A stretch of DNA of 64,000 bases from Mesorhizobium sp. B2-7-2 (GCF_006440775.1 NZ_VFTZ01000008.1:186001-250000); one strand, 5' to 3'. Shown: positions 1 to 9,551, counted from the first letter of the stretch. Numbers and translations are program-made. Notes: generated by a model from the sequence alone, not told the origin.

Positions 1-2
1 TC

Positions 3-1232
3 CTCACTGGAGCCTCCGCGCTCGCCGCCGCTGTTGTCGCCGGCCATGCCAGCGCGCAGGATGTGGTCGGGGATATCCTCAAGTCCTCGACGCGCGGCAA
101 TTGGGACGACCAGTTCGACGCCCGCGCCAACAACACAAGCAAGGTCGCCTCAACGCTGCCGATCTTCAGCCAGCAGACGGTCGCCTTCACCGAGCAGGCG
201 GTGGCGCAGTATCAGAACATCGTCTCCCAGGGCGGCTGGGAACAGGTTCCGGCGACCAAGAAATTGCAGCTCGGCGTCGACGATCCGGATGTCGTCCCGC
301 TGCGCAAGCGCCTGATGGTCTCGGGCGACCTGCCGCAGAGCGCCGGCATTTCGACGGCCTTCGATTCCTATGTCGACTCGGCGGTAAAGCGCTTCCAGCT
401 CCGGCACGGCCTGCCGGCCGACGGTGCCATGGGCAAATACACTTATACGGCAATGAACGTCTCGGCGCAGATCCGGCTCGGCCAGTTGCAGACCAATCTG
501 GAGCGCCTGAAGGAAAAGGCCGGCACGCTGGGCGACCGCTACGTGCTGGTCGACATTCCGGGCGCCCAGATCGAAGCCGTCGAGAACGACCGTGTCGTGC
601 TTCGCCATACCGCGATCGTCGGCAAGATCGACCGCCAGACGCCGATCGTGAACTCGAAGATCAACGAGATCATCGTCAATCCATACTGGAACGCGCCGGT
701 CTCGATCGTGCGCAAGGACATCATTCCGCTGATGCGGAAGGACCCGAACTACCTCAAGGACAGCCACATCCGCCTGTTCGCGCCGGACGGCAGCGAGGTC
801 GATCCGATGACCATCGACTGGTCGACGGACGACGCCGCGAAATACCGTTTCCGCCAGGACCCGGGCAACAACAACGCGATGGCCTCGGTCAAGATCAACT
901 TCCCGAGCCCGGACGGCGTCTACATGCACGACACGCCGCAGCAGAGCCTGTTCGGCAAGCTGATGCGCTTCGATTCCTCGGGCTGCGTGCGCGTCCAGAA
1001 CGTGCGCGACCTCGTCACCTGGATCCTGCGCGACACGCCCGGCTGGGACCGCCAGCATTTCGAGGCGGCGATCAAGACCGGCGAGAACACGCCGATCCAG
1101 GTCGTCAACCCGGTGCCGGTTCACTTCCTCTATCTGTCGGCATGGTCGACGGCTCCGGGCGTCGTGCAGTTCCGCGACGACATTTACGGCCTCGACGGCG
1201 CCGCCGAGCTGCAGATCAGCTCTGCGCTTTAA
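3..1232 (+). CDS. L,D-transpeptidase with peptidoglycan-binding domain (5' end outside window)
   Basis: The reading frame is open from base 3, so the start lies upstream of the window. The first visible residues form a hydrophobic stretch ending in GHASA followed by QDVV, which reads as a signal-peptide cleavage site, so the enzyme is probably periplasmic. A peptidoglycan-binding-like segment (FDSYVDSAVKRFQLRHG) lies around visible residues 120-150. The YkuD catalytic domain fills the C-terminal half, with His at visible residue 309 (YMHDT) and the nucleophile Cys328 in SSGCVRV. Family knowledge: these enzymes form 3-3 crosslinks in peptidoglycan or attach proteins to it. A GTG at 63 is not a credible start because it would remove the signal peptide. 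An intrinsic terminator follows at 1250. Confidence 0.9.
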   Translation, partial: LTGASALAAAVVAGHASAQDVVGDILKSSTRGNWDDQFDARANNTSKVASTLPIFSQQTVAFTEQAVAQYQNIVSQGGWEQVPATKKLQLGVDDPDVVPLRKRLMVSGDLPQSAGISTAFDSYVDSAVKRFQLRHGLPADGAMGKYTYTAMNVSAQIRLGQLQTNLERLKEKAGTLGDRYVLVDIPGAQIEAVENDRVVLRHTAIVGKIDRQTPIVNSKINEIIVNPYWNAPVSIVRKDIIPLMRKDPNYLKDSHIRLFAPDGSEVDPMTIDWSTDDAAKYRFRQDPGNNNAMASVKINFPSPDGVYMHDTPQQSLFGKLMRFDSSGCVRVQNVRDLVTWILRDTPGWDRQHFEAAIKTGENTPIQVVNPVPVHFLYLSAWSTAPGVVQFRDDIYGLDGAAELQISSAL

Positions 1233-1249
1233 GTGCCTGATCTAAAAAG

Positions 1250-1278
1250 AAAAAGGCCGCTCTTGTAGCGGTCTTTTT
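1250..1278 (+). terminator. Rho-independent terminator after the L,D-transpeptidase gene
   Basis: A 12-bp stem (1250-1261 with 1267-1278, one G-U pair) closes a 5-base loop. The arms begin with a run of A and end with a run of T, so it can work in both directions. It starts 18 bases after the stop codon at 1230-1232. Confidence 0.85.
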
Positions 1279-1280
1279 GG

Positions 1281-1651
1281 TCGGATCAGCCGCAACTGCC
1301 AGCAAGCAGAACGACAGCCTCGGCGCTGGACGGCGCGCGTTCGATTGCGCATCGGATTGAATCAGCGATCGAACTGGGCTTAAGCCATGCCGGCATCGAG
1401 GCCGAGCGCGCCGAACCGCGGGGCGATGCTTCGCCGTGGCGACATCAACGACCATACGGCGCGCAAGCTGTTCACCGAAATCACCTTCTCAGAGGCGCTG
1501 CTGAAGCCGCGAACCGCGCGATTAGCACCCGCCAGGCTTGGCTTGACGCAAACCGGCCAGCAAATTTCGCGCCGCAAACGTGGCGGGCCGAAAACAACTG
1601 TGTTAATGCGCGGCGACCTCGCAGACCTCCGGCCCCAAGGGAAAGCAAGCC
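1281..1651. other. Intergenic region upstream of glyA
   Basis: About 370 bases with no gene that I can support. A 90-codon frame starting at 1387 overlaps the glyA start and has arginine/alanine-rich composition typical of chance frames. A TTGACG hexamer at 1543-1548 could be a -35 element, but no good -10 lies at the normal distance. I see no glycine-riboswitch-like pair of stem-loops, although I cannot fold the region. Confidence 0.5.
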
Positions 1652-2965
1652 ATGTCTAATGCCGCGGCAGCCTCCACCAAATTCGAATCCTTCTTCGAGA
1701 CCACGCTTGCCGATGCCGATCCGGAAATCTTCGGCTCCATCCGCAACGAGCTCGGCCGCCAGCGCCATGAGATCGAGCTGATCGCTTCCGAAAACATCGT
1801 GTCGCGCGCCGTGCTCGAGGCGCAAGGCTCGATCATGACCAACAAATATGCCGAGGGCTACCCGGGCAAGCGCTACTATGGCGGCTGCCAGTTCGTCGAC
1901 GTGGCCGAGGAACTGGCCATCGAGCGCGCCAAAAAGCTGTTCGGCTGCAACTTCGCCAACGTCCAGCCGAACTCGGGCAGCCAGATGAATCAGGCAGTGT
2001 TTCTGGCGCTGCTGCAGCCCGGCGACACCTTCATGGGCCTCGACCTGAATTCGGGCGGCCATCTCACTCACGGCTCGCCGGTCAACATGAGCGGCAAGTG
2101 GTTCAAGGTCGTCTCCTACGGCGTGCGCAAGGATGATCACCTGCTCGATATGGACGCGATCGAGAAGACCGCGCATGAGACGAAGCCGAAGCTGATCCTG
2201 GCCGGCGGCACCGCCTATTCGCGTATCTGGGATTGGAAGCGTTTCCGCGAGATCGCCGATTCGATCGGCGCCTATCTCATGGTCGACATGGCGCATATCG
2301 CCGGCCTCGTCGCCGGCGGCATGCATCCGTCGCCGCTGCCCCACGCGCATGTCGTGACCACGACGACCCACAAGTCGCTGCGCGGCCCGCGCGGCGGCAT
2401 GATCCTGTGCAATGACGAGGAAATCGCCAAGAAGATGAACTCGGCGGTGTTCCCGGGCCTGCAGGGCGGGCCGCTGATGCATGTCATCGCCGCCAAGGCG
2501 GTGGCGCTCGGCGAAGCGCTGAAGCCGAGCTTCAAGGCCTATGCCGAAAGCATCGTCGCCAATGCCAAGGCGCTGGCCTCCAGCCTGCAGGAGACTGGCC
2601 TCGACATCGTCTCGGGCGGCACCGACAATCACCTGATGCTGGTCGACCTTCGTCCGAAGAACGCCACCGGCAAGCGCGCGGAAGCAGCCCTTGGCCGCGC
2701 CAACATCACCTGCAACAAGAACGGCATTCCGTTCGATCCGGAAAAGCCCTTCGTCACCTCTGGCGTGCGCCTCGGCACGCCGGCGGGTACCACGCGCGGC
2801 TTCGGCCAGGCCGAGTTCCGCGAGATCGGCAAGCTGATCGCGGAGGTGCTGGACGGGCTGAAAGCGGCGAATTCCGATGAGGGCAACGCAGCGGTCGAGG
2901 CCGCTGTGAAGGCCAAGGTCACGGCGCTGACCGATCGCTTCCCGCTCTATCCCTATCTCGGTTGA
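1652..2965 (+). CDS. glyA: Serine hydroxymethyltransferase
   Basis: The 437-residue protein has the normal length for bacterial SHMT. It interconverts serine plus tetrahydrofolate with glycine plus methylene-tetrahydrofolate, the main source of one-carbon units, and acts in the cytoplasm. The PLP lysine is Lys241 in the motif [16 protein letters not shown]. The N-terminal [10 protein letters not shown] and [14 protein letters not shown] motifs are intact, as is the C-terminal [12 protein letters not shown] segment. The ATG at 1652 follows a purine-rich AAGGGAAAG. It is the first gene of the glyA-nrdR-rib neighbourhood usual in Rhizobiales, though an exported-protein gene lies between glyA and nrdR. 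Confidence 0.98.
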   Translation: MSNAAAASTKFESFFETTLADADPEIFGSIRNELGRQRHEIELIASENIVSRAVLEAQGSIMTNKYAEGYPGKRYYGGCQFVDVAEELAIERAKKLFGCNFANVQPNSGSQMNQAVFLALLQPGDTFMGLDLNSGGHLTHGSPVNMSGKWFKVVSYGVRKDDHLLDMDAIEKTAHETKPKLILAGGTAYSRIWDWKRFREIADSIGAYLMVDMAHIAGLVAGGMHPSPLPHAHVVTTTTHKSLRGPRGGMILCNDEEIAKKMNSAVFPGLQGGPLMHVIAAKAVALGEALKPSFKAYAESIVANAKALASSLQETGLDIVSGGTDNHLMLVDLRPKNATGKRAEAALGRANITCNKNGIPFDPEKPFVTSGVRLGTPAGTTRGFGQAEFREIGKLIAEVLDGLKAANSDEGNAAVEAAVKAKVTALTDRFPLYPYLG

Positions 2966-3038
2966 CCGGGCGCCACGCGTCATCTTTTATCCTGCGCTTG
3001 CGCCGCTCCTCTGGGCGGCGCGGCTTACTGGAGATCCG

Positions 3039-3629
3039 ATGATGCGTACTTCCCGTCTCGCCGCGGCCTTGCTTGGCCCGCTTGCCGCCTTCGCCACCTC
3101 CGCCGCGATGGCTCAGGACGAAACCAAGCCGGATGCTGATCTGCCCGCCACCAGCACCTTCGGCCGGTGGACCACCATCATCGACACGCTCGATACCGGC
3201 CAGGATGCGCACAAGACCTGCGCCGCCTCGACGGCCTTCCTCGACGGCGCCGGCAATGCCGGGTCCCTGACGCTGTCGATCTCGACCGGCGACGCGCTGC
3301 CGCCGGATGCCTACCCGGCCATCATGTTCATCGTCGACAACAAGACCTTGCCGACCGGCGACAAGATCGCCGCGACCTTCGGCGACCCCGGCGTGAAGGT
3401 CGCCGCAACGGTCACCTCCAACACCGCCGCCGGCGGCCGCCCGAGCTGGATGGTCGACAACCAGGCCAAGACCAGCCTGGCCTTGCTGCGCGCCATGCGC
3501 AAGGTCACCTCGCTCGATGTGGTCTTCGGCAAACAGGCCGTCGCCAGCATCCCGATGGATGGCTTCACCAAGGCCTATCGCAACCTCGGCACGTCCTGCG
3601 GGTTTTTGACCAAGGACGTCGCGCCCTGA
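3039..3629 (+). CDS. Exported protein, possibly IalB-like
   Basis: A 196-residue protein with a clear signal peptide (cleavage near AAMAQDE, residues 24-28). The mature part is alanine/threonine-rich, predicted beta-rich, and has only two cysteines, the second in a C-terminal GTSCGF motif. This layout resembles invasion-associated locus B (IalB) family periplasmic proteins, but the similarity is weak by eye and I do not assign a function. It sits between glyA and nrdR on the same strand, 73 bases after glyA, and may be an independent unit. Confidence 0.7.
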   Translation: MMRTSRLAAALLGPLAAFATSAAMAQDETKPDADLPATSTFGRWTTIIDTLDTGQDAHKTCAASTAFLDGAGNAGSLTLSISTGDALPPDAYPAIMFIVDNKTLPTGDKIAATFGDPGVKVAATVTSNTAAGGRPSWMVDNQAKTSLALLRAMRKVTSLDVVFGKQAVASIPMDGFTKAYRNLGTSCGFLTKDVAP

Positions 3630-3770
3630 CGCTGCCGACCCCTGGGGCAGGGCGCTGGCAATTGTGCTTGCGCCTCGCTATCTCTGATAGGAAGGCTCCG
3701 CGCTTTGCCATAACGGCAAAACAAACTAAGCCTTCCCGCATCCTGAGAATCGCCAAACCGAAAGCTTCCC

Positions 3771-4250
3771 ATGCGCTGTCCCTATTGCCAGTCCGAAGAT
3801 ACGCAGGTGAAGGATTCGCGTCCCGCGGAGGATGGCGCGGCCATCCGCAGGCGCCGCGTCTGCCCTGATTGCGGTGGTCGTTTCACCACCTTCGAGCGCG
3901 TGCAATTGCGTGACCTTGTGGTTGTCAAGAAGTCCGGCCGCAAGGTGCCGTTCGACCGCGACAAGCTGCTGCGCTCGGTCGAGATCGCGGTGCGCAAGCG
4001 CAATGTCGATCCCGAGCGTATCGACCGCGCCGTCACCGGCATCGTGCGCCAGCTCGAAAGCTCCGGCGAAACCGAGGTGGCCTCGGGTGAGGTCGGCCGG
4101 CTGGTGATGGAGGCGCTGAAGTCGCTCGATGACGTCGCCTATGTCCGCTTCGCCTCGGTCTATCGCAATTTCCGCGAGGCCAAGGATTTTCACGAGCTGC
4201 TGGGCGAATTGAAGGGCGACGAGGAGAAGACCGAAGAGGACGCCGGCTGA
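3771..4250 (+). CDS. nrdR: Transcriptional repressor NrdR
   Basis: The 159-residue protein begins with the NrdR zinc ribbon (CPYC at residues 3-6 and [12 protein letters not shown] near residue 31) followed by an ATP-cone domain ([16 protein letters not shown]). Family role: it represses ribonucleotide reductase genes and senses ATP/dATP through the cone. The gene lies directly upstream of ribD (2-base gap), which is the common arrangement in alphaproteobacteria and implies co-transcription with riboflavin genes rather than with nrd genes. Confidence 0.97.
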   Translation: MRCPYCQSEDTQVKDSRPAEDGAAIRRRRVCPDCGGRFTTFERVQLRDLVVVKKSGRKVPFDRDKLLRSVEIAVRKRNVDPERIDRAVTGIVRQLESSGETEVASGEVGRLVMEALKSLDDVAYVRFASVYRNFREAKDFHELLGELKGDEEKTEEDAG

Positions 4251-4252
4251 TC

Positions 4253-5380
4253 ATGGTGGGACAGCGACTGGATGAGGCCGCACAGTCGGTCCTTGATCGC
4301 CGTTTCATGGCCGCGGCCATCAGGCTGTCGCGCCGCAATGCCGGCCGCACCTCCACCAACCCTTCCGTCGGCACCATCATCGTGCGCGACGACGGCGCCG
4401 GCCCGATGATTGTCGGCACTGGCGTGACGGCCGTGGGCGGCCGCCCCCATGCCGAGACCGAAGCGCTTGCCGAGGCCGGCGAGCTTGCGCGGGGTGCCAC
4501 GGCTTACGTCACCTTGGAGCCCTGCGCCCATCACGGCCGCACGCCGCCCTGCGCCAACGCGCTGGTCAATGCCGGCATCGCGCGCGTCGTCGGTGCGGCG
4601 AGCGATCCCGATCCGCGCGTCTCCGGCAAGGGCTACGCCATCCTGCGCGCCGCCGGCGTCCAGGTGGCGGAGAAGGTGCTGGCCACCGAGGCCGCCGAGC
4701 AGATGGCCGGCTATCTGACTCGTTCTCTGAAAAAACGCCCGGAAGTGACTCTGAAGCTTGCGCTTTCGAGCGACGGCAAGATCGGCCGCATAGGCGCCGG
4801 ACAGGTCGCCATCACCGGCGAGATCGCCCGGCGCGATGTCTATCTGATGCGCGCCGAGGCGGACGCCATCCTGATCGGCATCGGCACCGCGCTCGAGGAC
4901 GACCCGGCGCTGACCGTGCGCCTGCCCGGGCTGGAGAACCGTTCGCCGGCGCGTATCATCCTCGATCGGCAGATCCGGTTGCCGGAGACGTCCAGGCTGG
5001 TGTCCGGCGTCGACCGCGTGCCGCTCTATGTCGCCGCTTGCCTGGAGGCCGATCCGCATCGGCGGGCAGCGCTCGAACGCGCCGGCGTGCGCTTCATCGG
5101 CACCGAAACCTATGATGGCTTCGTCGCTCTGCCGGAATTGCTGGAAGACCTTGCCGCGCTCGGGATGGCAAGCGTTTTGGTCGAAGGCGGTGCCAGGGTG
5201 GCCAAGGCCTTCCTGGAGGAAGACCTAGTCGACCGCATCGTCCTGTTCCAGGGGCCGGAGGCAATCGGCGAGGATGGGATTGCATCGCCCATCGACGCCG
5301 ACCATATCCCGGCAGGCTTTCGCAAATTGCGCGACATGCGGTTTGGCGAGGACAGCTATGCCGAATGGGTAAGACCATGA
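4253..5380 (+). CDS. ribD: Bifunctional riboflavin deaminase/reductase RibD
   Basis: The 375-residue protein joins an N-terminal cytidine-deaminase-like domain (zinc site HAETEAL plus PCAHHGRTPPC) and a C-terminal reductase domain of DHFR-like fold (starting near KLALSSDGKIG and ending with VEGGARVAKAF and the C-terminal segment). It performs the second and third steps of riboflavin synthesis from GTP, making 5-amino-6-ribitylamino-uracil phosphate. The start is 2 bases after nrdR. The stop codon lies inside the left arm of a palindromic repeat (5373-5421), so the C-terminus VRP is set by the repeat. Confidence 0.97.
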   Translation: MVGQRLDEAAQSVLDRRFMAAAIRLSRRNAGRTSTNPSVGTIIVRDDGAGPMIVGTGVTAVGGRPHAETEALAEAGELARGATAYVTLEPCAHHGRTPPCANALVNAGIARVVGAASDPDPRVSGKGYAILRAAGVQVAEKVLATEAAEQMAGYLTRSLKKRPEVTLKLALSSDGKIGRIGAGQVAITGEIARRDVYLMRAEADAILIGIGTALEDDPALTVRLPGLENRSPARIILDRQIRLPETSRLVSGVDRVPLYVAACLEADPHRRAALERAGVRFIGTETYDGFVALPELLEDLAALGMASVLVEGGARVAKAFLEEDLVDRIVLFQGPEAIGEDGIASPIDADHIPAGFRKLRDMRFGEDSYAEWVRP

Positions 5381-5421
5381 TCGCGAAAAGTGGGAACCGG
5401 TTTTTGTGCGAGATCATGGTC
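5373..5421. repeat. Rhizobial intergenic palindromic repeat overlapping the ribD stop codon
   Basis: Perfect 10-bp inverted arms (5373-5382 GACCATGATC, 5412-5421 GATCATGGTC) enclose a core containing AAAGTGGGAACCGG. The core matches a repeat motif I associate with many rhizobial intergenic regions; copy number in this genome cannot be checked here. The left arm supplies the ribD stop codon TGA. Confidence 0.7.
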
Positions 5422-5441
5422 AAAACGAAAGACGCTCTCTG

Positions 5442-6059
5442 ATGTTTACAGGAATTGTCACGGATGTGGGCGCTATCGCTTCGGTGAAGCCGCTGGCGGA
5501 AGGCGTCGGCCTGCGCATCGACACCGCCTATGATCCCGAGACCATCGCGATCGGCGCCTCCATCTCCTGCGGCGGCGTTTGCCTGACGGTCACGGCGCTG
5601 CCCGAGCACGGCTCGAATGCGCGCTGGTTCGAGGTCGAGGCCTGGGAGGAAGCGCTGAGGCTGACCACTGCGTCGAGTTGGAAGCCCGGCACCAGGATAA
5701 ATCTCGAACGCGCGCTGAAGATCGGCGACGAACTCGGCGGCCACATCGTCTCCGGACATGTCGACGGCACCGCCGAAATCGTCGAGCGCAAGGAGGAGGG
5801 CGATGCCGTGCGCTTCACGCTGGAAGCGCCGCGCAATCTGGCGAAGTTCATCGCGCCGAAAGGGTCGGTGGCCCTCGACGGCACCTCGCTTACCGTCAAC
5901 AAGGTCGAAGCGACCCGCTTCGACGTGCTCCTCATCCATCACTCGCTGAGCGTCACCACCTGGGGCGAGCGCCGGGCCGGCGACCGCGTCAACATCGAGA
6001 TCGACACCATGGCCCGCTATGCCGCGCGCCTGGCCGAGGCAGCGAAAGAGGGGCTTTGA
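5442..6059 (+). CDS. ribE: Riboflavin synthase, alpha chain
   Basis: The start is taken at 5442 because MFTGIV is the invariant N-terminus of this family; an upstream in-frame start at 5406 lies within the repeat. The resulting 205-residue protein has two tandem lumazine-binding barrels, each with the SCGGVCLTV-type or GTSLTVN-type motif (residues near 45 and 150). It dismutates two 6,7-dimethyl-8-ribityllumazine molecules to riboflavin. In this window its partner ribH is separated from it by a toxin-antitoxin module rather than lying next to it. Confidence 0.96.
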   Translation: MFTGIVTDVGAIASVKPLAEGVGLRIDTAYDPETIAIGASISCGGVCLTVTALPEHGSNARWFEVEAWEEALRLTTASSWKPGTRINLERALKIGDELGGHIVSGHVDGTAEIVERKEEGDAVRFTLEAPRNLAKFIAPKGSVALDGTSLTVNKVEATRFDVLLIHHSLSVTTWGERRAGDRVNIEIDTMARYAARLAEAAKEGL

Positions 6060-6113
6060 TGACAGGCCTTGAAGTTGCCGGCCATTGGCCGTACATTGTC
6101 TTCAGGAGAAACG

Positions 6114-6416
6114 ATGATGACGGTACATGCACATCCACCTCGCAATCGCGCCCGTGGTGAACGCCTAGAAGCTCGCATCACTGCGGATCAGAAGAGCCTG
6201 ATTGAGCGTGCTGCAGCGCTGCAAGGCCGCACCGTGACTGACTTCGTGCTGAGCAGCGTCCAGGAGGCTGCCCGCCGGGCCATCGAAGAGCACCAGCGCC
6301 TTGAACTATCTGTCAGCGACAGCAGGGCATTCGTGGATGCTCTAGTCAATCCGAAACCAGTGAACGATCGCCTGCGCGATACGGTGCGTCGGTATCGCCA
6401 AGCCACTGGCATCTGA
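6114..6416 (+). CDS. DUF1778 (TacA-like) ribbon-helix-helix antitoxin
   Basis: A 100-residue protein starting at the ATG at 6114, chosen because GGAG lies just upstream (6104-6109); an upstream frame extension to 6069 has no ribosome site. The RHH region (ERLEARITADQKSLIERAA) is followed by a helix and an extended C-terminal tail, as in TacA antitoxins that wrap around and neutralise GNAT toxins and repress their own operon. The toxin gene starts 2 bases after the stop. Local GC is visibly lower than in the flanking rib genes, suggesting acquisition. Confidence 0.9.
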   Translation: MMTVHAHPPRNRARGERLEARITADQKSLIERAAALQGRTVTDFVLSSVQEAARRAIEEHQRLELSVSDSRAFVDALVNPKPVNDRLRDTVRRYRQATGI

Positions 6417-6418
6417 GG

Positions 6419-6931
6419 GTGACGGGCTCGACCGAGGCCTCTTTGCGAGTTGAGGTGCTCGGTTCGCAGCACGACAGAAACTCGTTCGAATGCGGCGTAG
6501 AGCCACTTGATCGATATCTTCGAATGCAGGCCGGACAAGACGCTCGCAAGAACATTGCAGCACCGTTTGTGCTGGTCATGCCGGACGGAGCTATTGCAGG
6601 CTACTATACCCTCTCATCGACTGCGGTGAGTGTCGGTGAATGGCCTGTTGAGACGGTTCGCAAGCTGCCGCGTTATCCGCTGATTCCGGCGACGCTGCTC
6701 GGGCGCCTAGCGGTAGATCGACGGCAACAGGGCCGGGGTTATGGCCGATACCTCCTGGCCGATGCCCTGCTTCGATCTCTCCGCAGCGAGATTGCTGCGT
6801 TTGCGGTAATCGTCAATGCAAAGGACGAGAACGCGCGCCGGTTCTATCAGCGAGAAAGTTTTTTGCCATTTCCGGATCAGCCGATGAAACTATTTAGGCC
6901 GATGGCCGATATCGCGGAACTGTTCAGATGA
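6419..6931 (+). CDS. GNAT-family toxin (TacT-like)
   Basis: A 170-residue acetyltransferase with GTG start, 2 bases after the antitoxin stop. Hallmarks are FECGVEPLDRYLR near residue 24, the acetyl-CoA loop RRQQGRGYGR near residue 101, and a C-terminal ARRFYQRESF segment carrying the conserved tyrosine. Characterised relatives block translation by acetylating the amino group of charged tRNAs. All visible key motifs are intact, so the toxin is likely functional. It is placed inside the riboflavin operon, and its stop overlaps a further small ORF (ATGA at 6928). Confidence 0.9.
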   Translation: MTGSTEASLRVEVLGSQHDRNSFECGVEPLDRYLRMQAGQDARKNIAAPFVLVMPDGAIAGYYTLSSTAVSVGEWPVETVRKLPRYPLIPATLLGRLAVDRRQQGRGYGRYLLADALLRSLRSEIAAFAVIVNAKDENARRFYQRESFLPFPDQPMKLFRPMADIAELFR

Positions 6932-7104
6932 GAAAGGGAACTCCAACGGAGGGTGAGAATTCCAAGCTCAAAGAACGGCTGACCCGCGAAGCAATGGCCG
7001 ATGTGGATGCCAGCCGTGTGGTGGATCACGGAACCGTTCTTGTCTGGGCTGAAAGCCTGGGTACCGGCTGTCCGCTTCCACCGCCTCGGATAAAGATGCG
7101 ATAG
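6928..7104 (+). CDS. Small 58-residue ORF coupled to the GNAT toxin
   Basis: An ATG at 6928 overlaps the toxin stop codon by four bases (ATGA), a hallmark of translational coupling. The 58 codons end at TAG 7102-7104. The middle ([14 protein letters not shown]) is helical and charged, and the tail contains [15 protein letters not shown], a style of ending I associate with short CopG/antitoxin-like proteins in rhizobia, though I cannot verify that. It may be a third toxin-antitoxin component or a remnant of a second antitoxin. There is no Shine-Dalgarno sequence of its own. Confidence 0.45.
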   Translation: MRKGTPTEGENSKLKERLTREAMADVDASRVVDHGTVLVWAESLGTGCPLPPPRIKMR

Positions 7105-7186
7105 ACCAAGCGGCACCCCGCCAATCTTCCGCTTGCGGTCAACACGGCTTCGGCCTAAGTCACCGGCAACCCCCCCGGAGACTTTT

Positions 7187-7681
7187 ATGGCTGGCACATC
7201 CCAACATGGCAAAGCGTTCATTCGCCCGAAGGCGAAGGCGCATCTGCTCATTGTCGAAGCGCGCTTTCACGACGATCTCGCCGACGCCCTGCTCGAAGGC
7301 GCGACCGGCGCGCTCGAGGAGGCCGGCGCCACCTATGACGTGGTGACGGTTCCCGGCTCGCTCGAAATACCTGCTGTCATCACCTTCGCGCTCGATGGCG
7401 CGGCCGAAGGCGGCACGCATTACGACGGTTTTGTTGCGCTCGGCACCGTCGTGCGTGGCGACACCTATCATTTCGACATCGTCGCCAATGAATCGAGCCG
7501 CGCGCTGATGGACCTTTCGGTGCAGGAGGCGATCGCGATCGGCAACGGCATTCTGACCACCGAGAACGACGCGCAGGCATGGACGCGCGCGCGCAAGACG
7601 GAAGGCGACAAGGGCGGCTTCGCCGCACGCGCGGCGCTGACCATGATCGCCCTCAAAGAAAAATTCGGAGCCCAATCGTGA
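7187..7681 (+). CDS. ribH: 6,7-dimethyl-8-ribityllumazine synthase
   Basis: The start at 7187 follows CGGAG (7176-7180); an upstream extension has no ribosome site. The 164-residue protein shows the family motifs [27 protein letters not shown] (residues near 55) and [22 protein letters not shown], the last carrying the active-site histidine. It condenses the RibD-derived pyrimidine with 3,4-dihydroxybutanone phosphate to form lumazine, the substrate of RibE. Its stop overlaps the nusB GTG start (GTGA), showing coupling. Confidence 0.97.
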   Translation: MAGTSQHGKAFIRPKAKAHLLIVEARFHDDLADALLEGATGALEEAGATYDVVTVPGSLEIPAVITFALDGAAEGGTHYDGFVALGTVVRGDTYHFDIVANESSRALMDLSVQEAIAIGNGILTTENDAQAWTRARKTEGDKGGFAARAALTMIALKEKFGAQS

Positions 7682-8172
7682 GCGATCCCGCCTCGACCGG
7701 AGCGGCGCGCCACGCCAACAAGCGTGGGGCTGCCCGTCTTGCCGCCGTCCAGGCGCTTTACCAAATGGACGTGGCCGGCAGCGGCGTCTTCGAGATCACG
7801 GCCGAATACGAGACCTTCCGCCTCGGCAAGGAAGTCGACGGCGCGCTCTACCGCGAGGCCGACGCGCAATGGTTCCGCGCCATCCTGACTGGCGTCGTCG
7901 AGAACCAGAAGACCATCGATCCCGTCATCCGCCAGGCGCTGACCGAGGACTGGCCGCTGTCGCGGCTGGATTCGACGCTACGCGCCATCCTGCGCGCCGG
8001 CGTCTACGAATTGATGAAGCGCGAGGATGTGCCGGTGGCCGTCATCGTTTCCGAATATGTCGACATCGCAAAAGCCTTTTACGAGGAAGACGAGCCGAAG
8101 CTGGTCAACGCCGTCCTCGATCGCGTCTCGCGCCGGGTTCGCGGCGAGGGGCGAGGCAAGGACGCTTCGTGA
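7678..8172 (+). CDS. nusB: Transcription antitermination protein NusB
   Basis: Start GTG at 7678 overlaps the ribH stop by four bases and gives 164 residues beginning [30 protein letters not shown], the usual alphaproteobacterial NusB N-terminus in shorter form. The all-helical fold ends with [16 protein letters not shown] and [13 protein letters not shown]. NusB with NusE binds boxA RNA and promotes rRNA antitermination. The ribH-nusB junction is conserved in many bacteria. Confidence 0.96.
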   Translation: MSDPASTGAARHANKRGAARLAAVQALYQMDVAGSGVFEITAEYETFRLGKEVDGALYREADAQWFRAILTGVVENQKTIDPVIRQALTEDWPLSRLDSTLRAILRAGVYELMKREDVPVAVIVSEYVDIAKAFYEEDEPKLVNAVLDRVSRRVRGEGRGKDAS

Positions 8173-9392
8173 CGACCGCAATGGCCGCGATCGCCGAGAC
8201 CGGCAGGGAAGGGCGCCGCACGGCGGTGCTGCTTGCCGCTGCGCAGGCGATTGTCGGTTCGGCAGCTCCGATCGCCATTTCGCTCGGCGCGCTTGCCGGC
8301 CAATATCTGCTCGGCCCGGACAAGTCGCTGGCGACGGCGCCGGTCACCGGCTTCAATCTTGGCGTGGCGCTCGGGTCCTTGCCGGCCGCCGCCATCATCC
8401 GCAGCCTTGGCCATCGCGGCGGCTTCATGACCGGCACCATCGTTACCGCGCTCGGCGGCCTGATCGCGACGCTTGCGCTCTATCAGGCAAGCTTCTGGCT
8501 GTTCGCCTTCGGCCTCTGCGTCATCGGCGCCGGCGGCGCTTTCGTCCAGCAATTCCGCTTCGCCGCCGCCGACAACGCGCCGCCCGAGTTCAAGGCGCGC
8601 GCCATCTCCTTCGTGCTGGCGGGCGGCATCATCACCGCCGTCCTCGGGCCGCAGATCGTCATTTACACGCGTGAATTGCTGGCTCCGGTGATGTTTGCCG
8701 GGTCCTTCGTCTCGATCCTGCCCCTGGCGGCGGTTGGCGCGCTCATCCTGTCGTTCCTGCGGGTTTCCTCCCGGACCGGCGCCGTCGCTGAAGCTGCTGC
8801 AAGCGATGCCCGCCCGCTGATTGAAATCGTCGCCCAGCCGCGTTTCATCGCCGCATTGTTCTGCACCGTCGGCAGCTACGCGCTGATGAGCTTCGTCATG
8901 ACCGGCGCGCCGCTCGCCATGGTCGGCTGCGGCCTGTCGGAAGACAATGCCACGCTTGGCATTTCGTGGCACGTCATGGCCATGTTCGGGCCGAGCTTCT
9001 TCACCGGCTCGCTGATCCATCGCTTCGGCGCCGAGCGCATCGTCGCCACAGGACTTGTCCTGCTGATCGGCTGTGCTGCCGTGGCGCTTTCCGGCTTGGC
9101 GCTCTGGCAGTTCTGGACGGCGCTGATCCTGCTCGGGCTCGGCTGGAATTTCGGTTTCATCGGCGCCACCGCAATGGTCGCGGCCAGCTACCGACCCTCC
9201 GAGAAGAGCAAGGTCCAGGGTTTCCATGACTTCGTCCTGTTCGGCTCCGTCGCATTCGCTTCGCTGATGTCCGGCGCGATCTACAATGCGTGGGGTTGGA
9301 CCATGCTGAACTGGATCGTCTTCCCGGTCGTCGCGCTCTGCTTCCTGGCGCTCGGGACCCTGAAGCTGACGGGCTTGCGCGCCGCCAGCTGA
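8169..9392 (+). CDS. Major facilitator superfamily transporter
   Basis: GTG 8169 overlaps the nusB stop (GTGA); an ATG at 8181 is the alternative start. The product (about 407 residues) has twelve hydrophobic segments split by a hydrophilic loop near residues 195-215 ([17 protein letters not shown]). The second segment group carries [23 protein letters not shown], a form of the MFS loop 2-3 motif. Many rhizobial relatives are annotated only as MFS transporters; the substrate cannot be deduced. Confidence 0.88.
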   Translation: MTTAMAAIAETGREGRRTAVLLAAAQAIVGSAAPIAISLGALAGQYLLGPDKSLATAPVTGFNLGVALGSLPAAAIIRSLGHRGGFMTGTIVTALGGLIATLALYQASFWLFAFGLCVIGAGGAFVQQFRFAAADNAPPEFKARAISFVLAGGIITAVLGPQIVIYTRELLAPVMFAGSFVSILPLAAVGALILSFLRVSSRTGAVAEAAASDARPLIEIVAQPRFIAALFCTVGSYALMSFVMTGAPLAMVGCGLSEDNATLGISWHVMAMFGPSFFTGSLIHRFGAERIVATGLVLLIGCAAVALSGLALWQFWTALILLGLGWNFGFIGATAMVAASYRPSEKSKVQGFHDFVLFGSVAFASLMSGAIYNAWGWTMLNWIVFPVVALCFLALGTLKLTGLRAAS

Positions 9393-9551
9393 CATCACGC
9401 TGTCGGGACTGCCTGCCGCGCTTCCCTGGCGCCGGGAACAAAGATATTGCGCTGATCCCCTCAATTATGAAACCGTGTACCCCGACTGGCCGTTATAGCC
9501 GTGCTCACATGCGGCCACCGATTAATCGGTCCACAGCAAGGGATTTTCACA

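Noticed and set aside
1387-1659. 90-codon plus-strand frame before glyA
   Set aside because: It overlaps the glyA start, has low-complexity Arg/Ala composition and no ribosome site.
2995-3025. GC-rich hairpin after glyA
   Set aside because: The stem is good but there is no T run and it lies next to the ribosome-site region of the next gene, so a terminator call is not supported.
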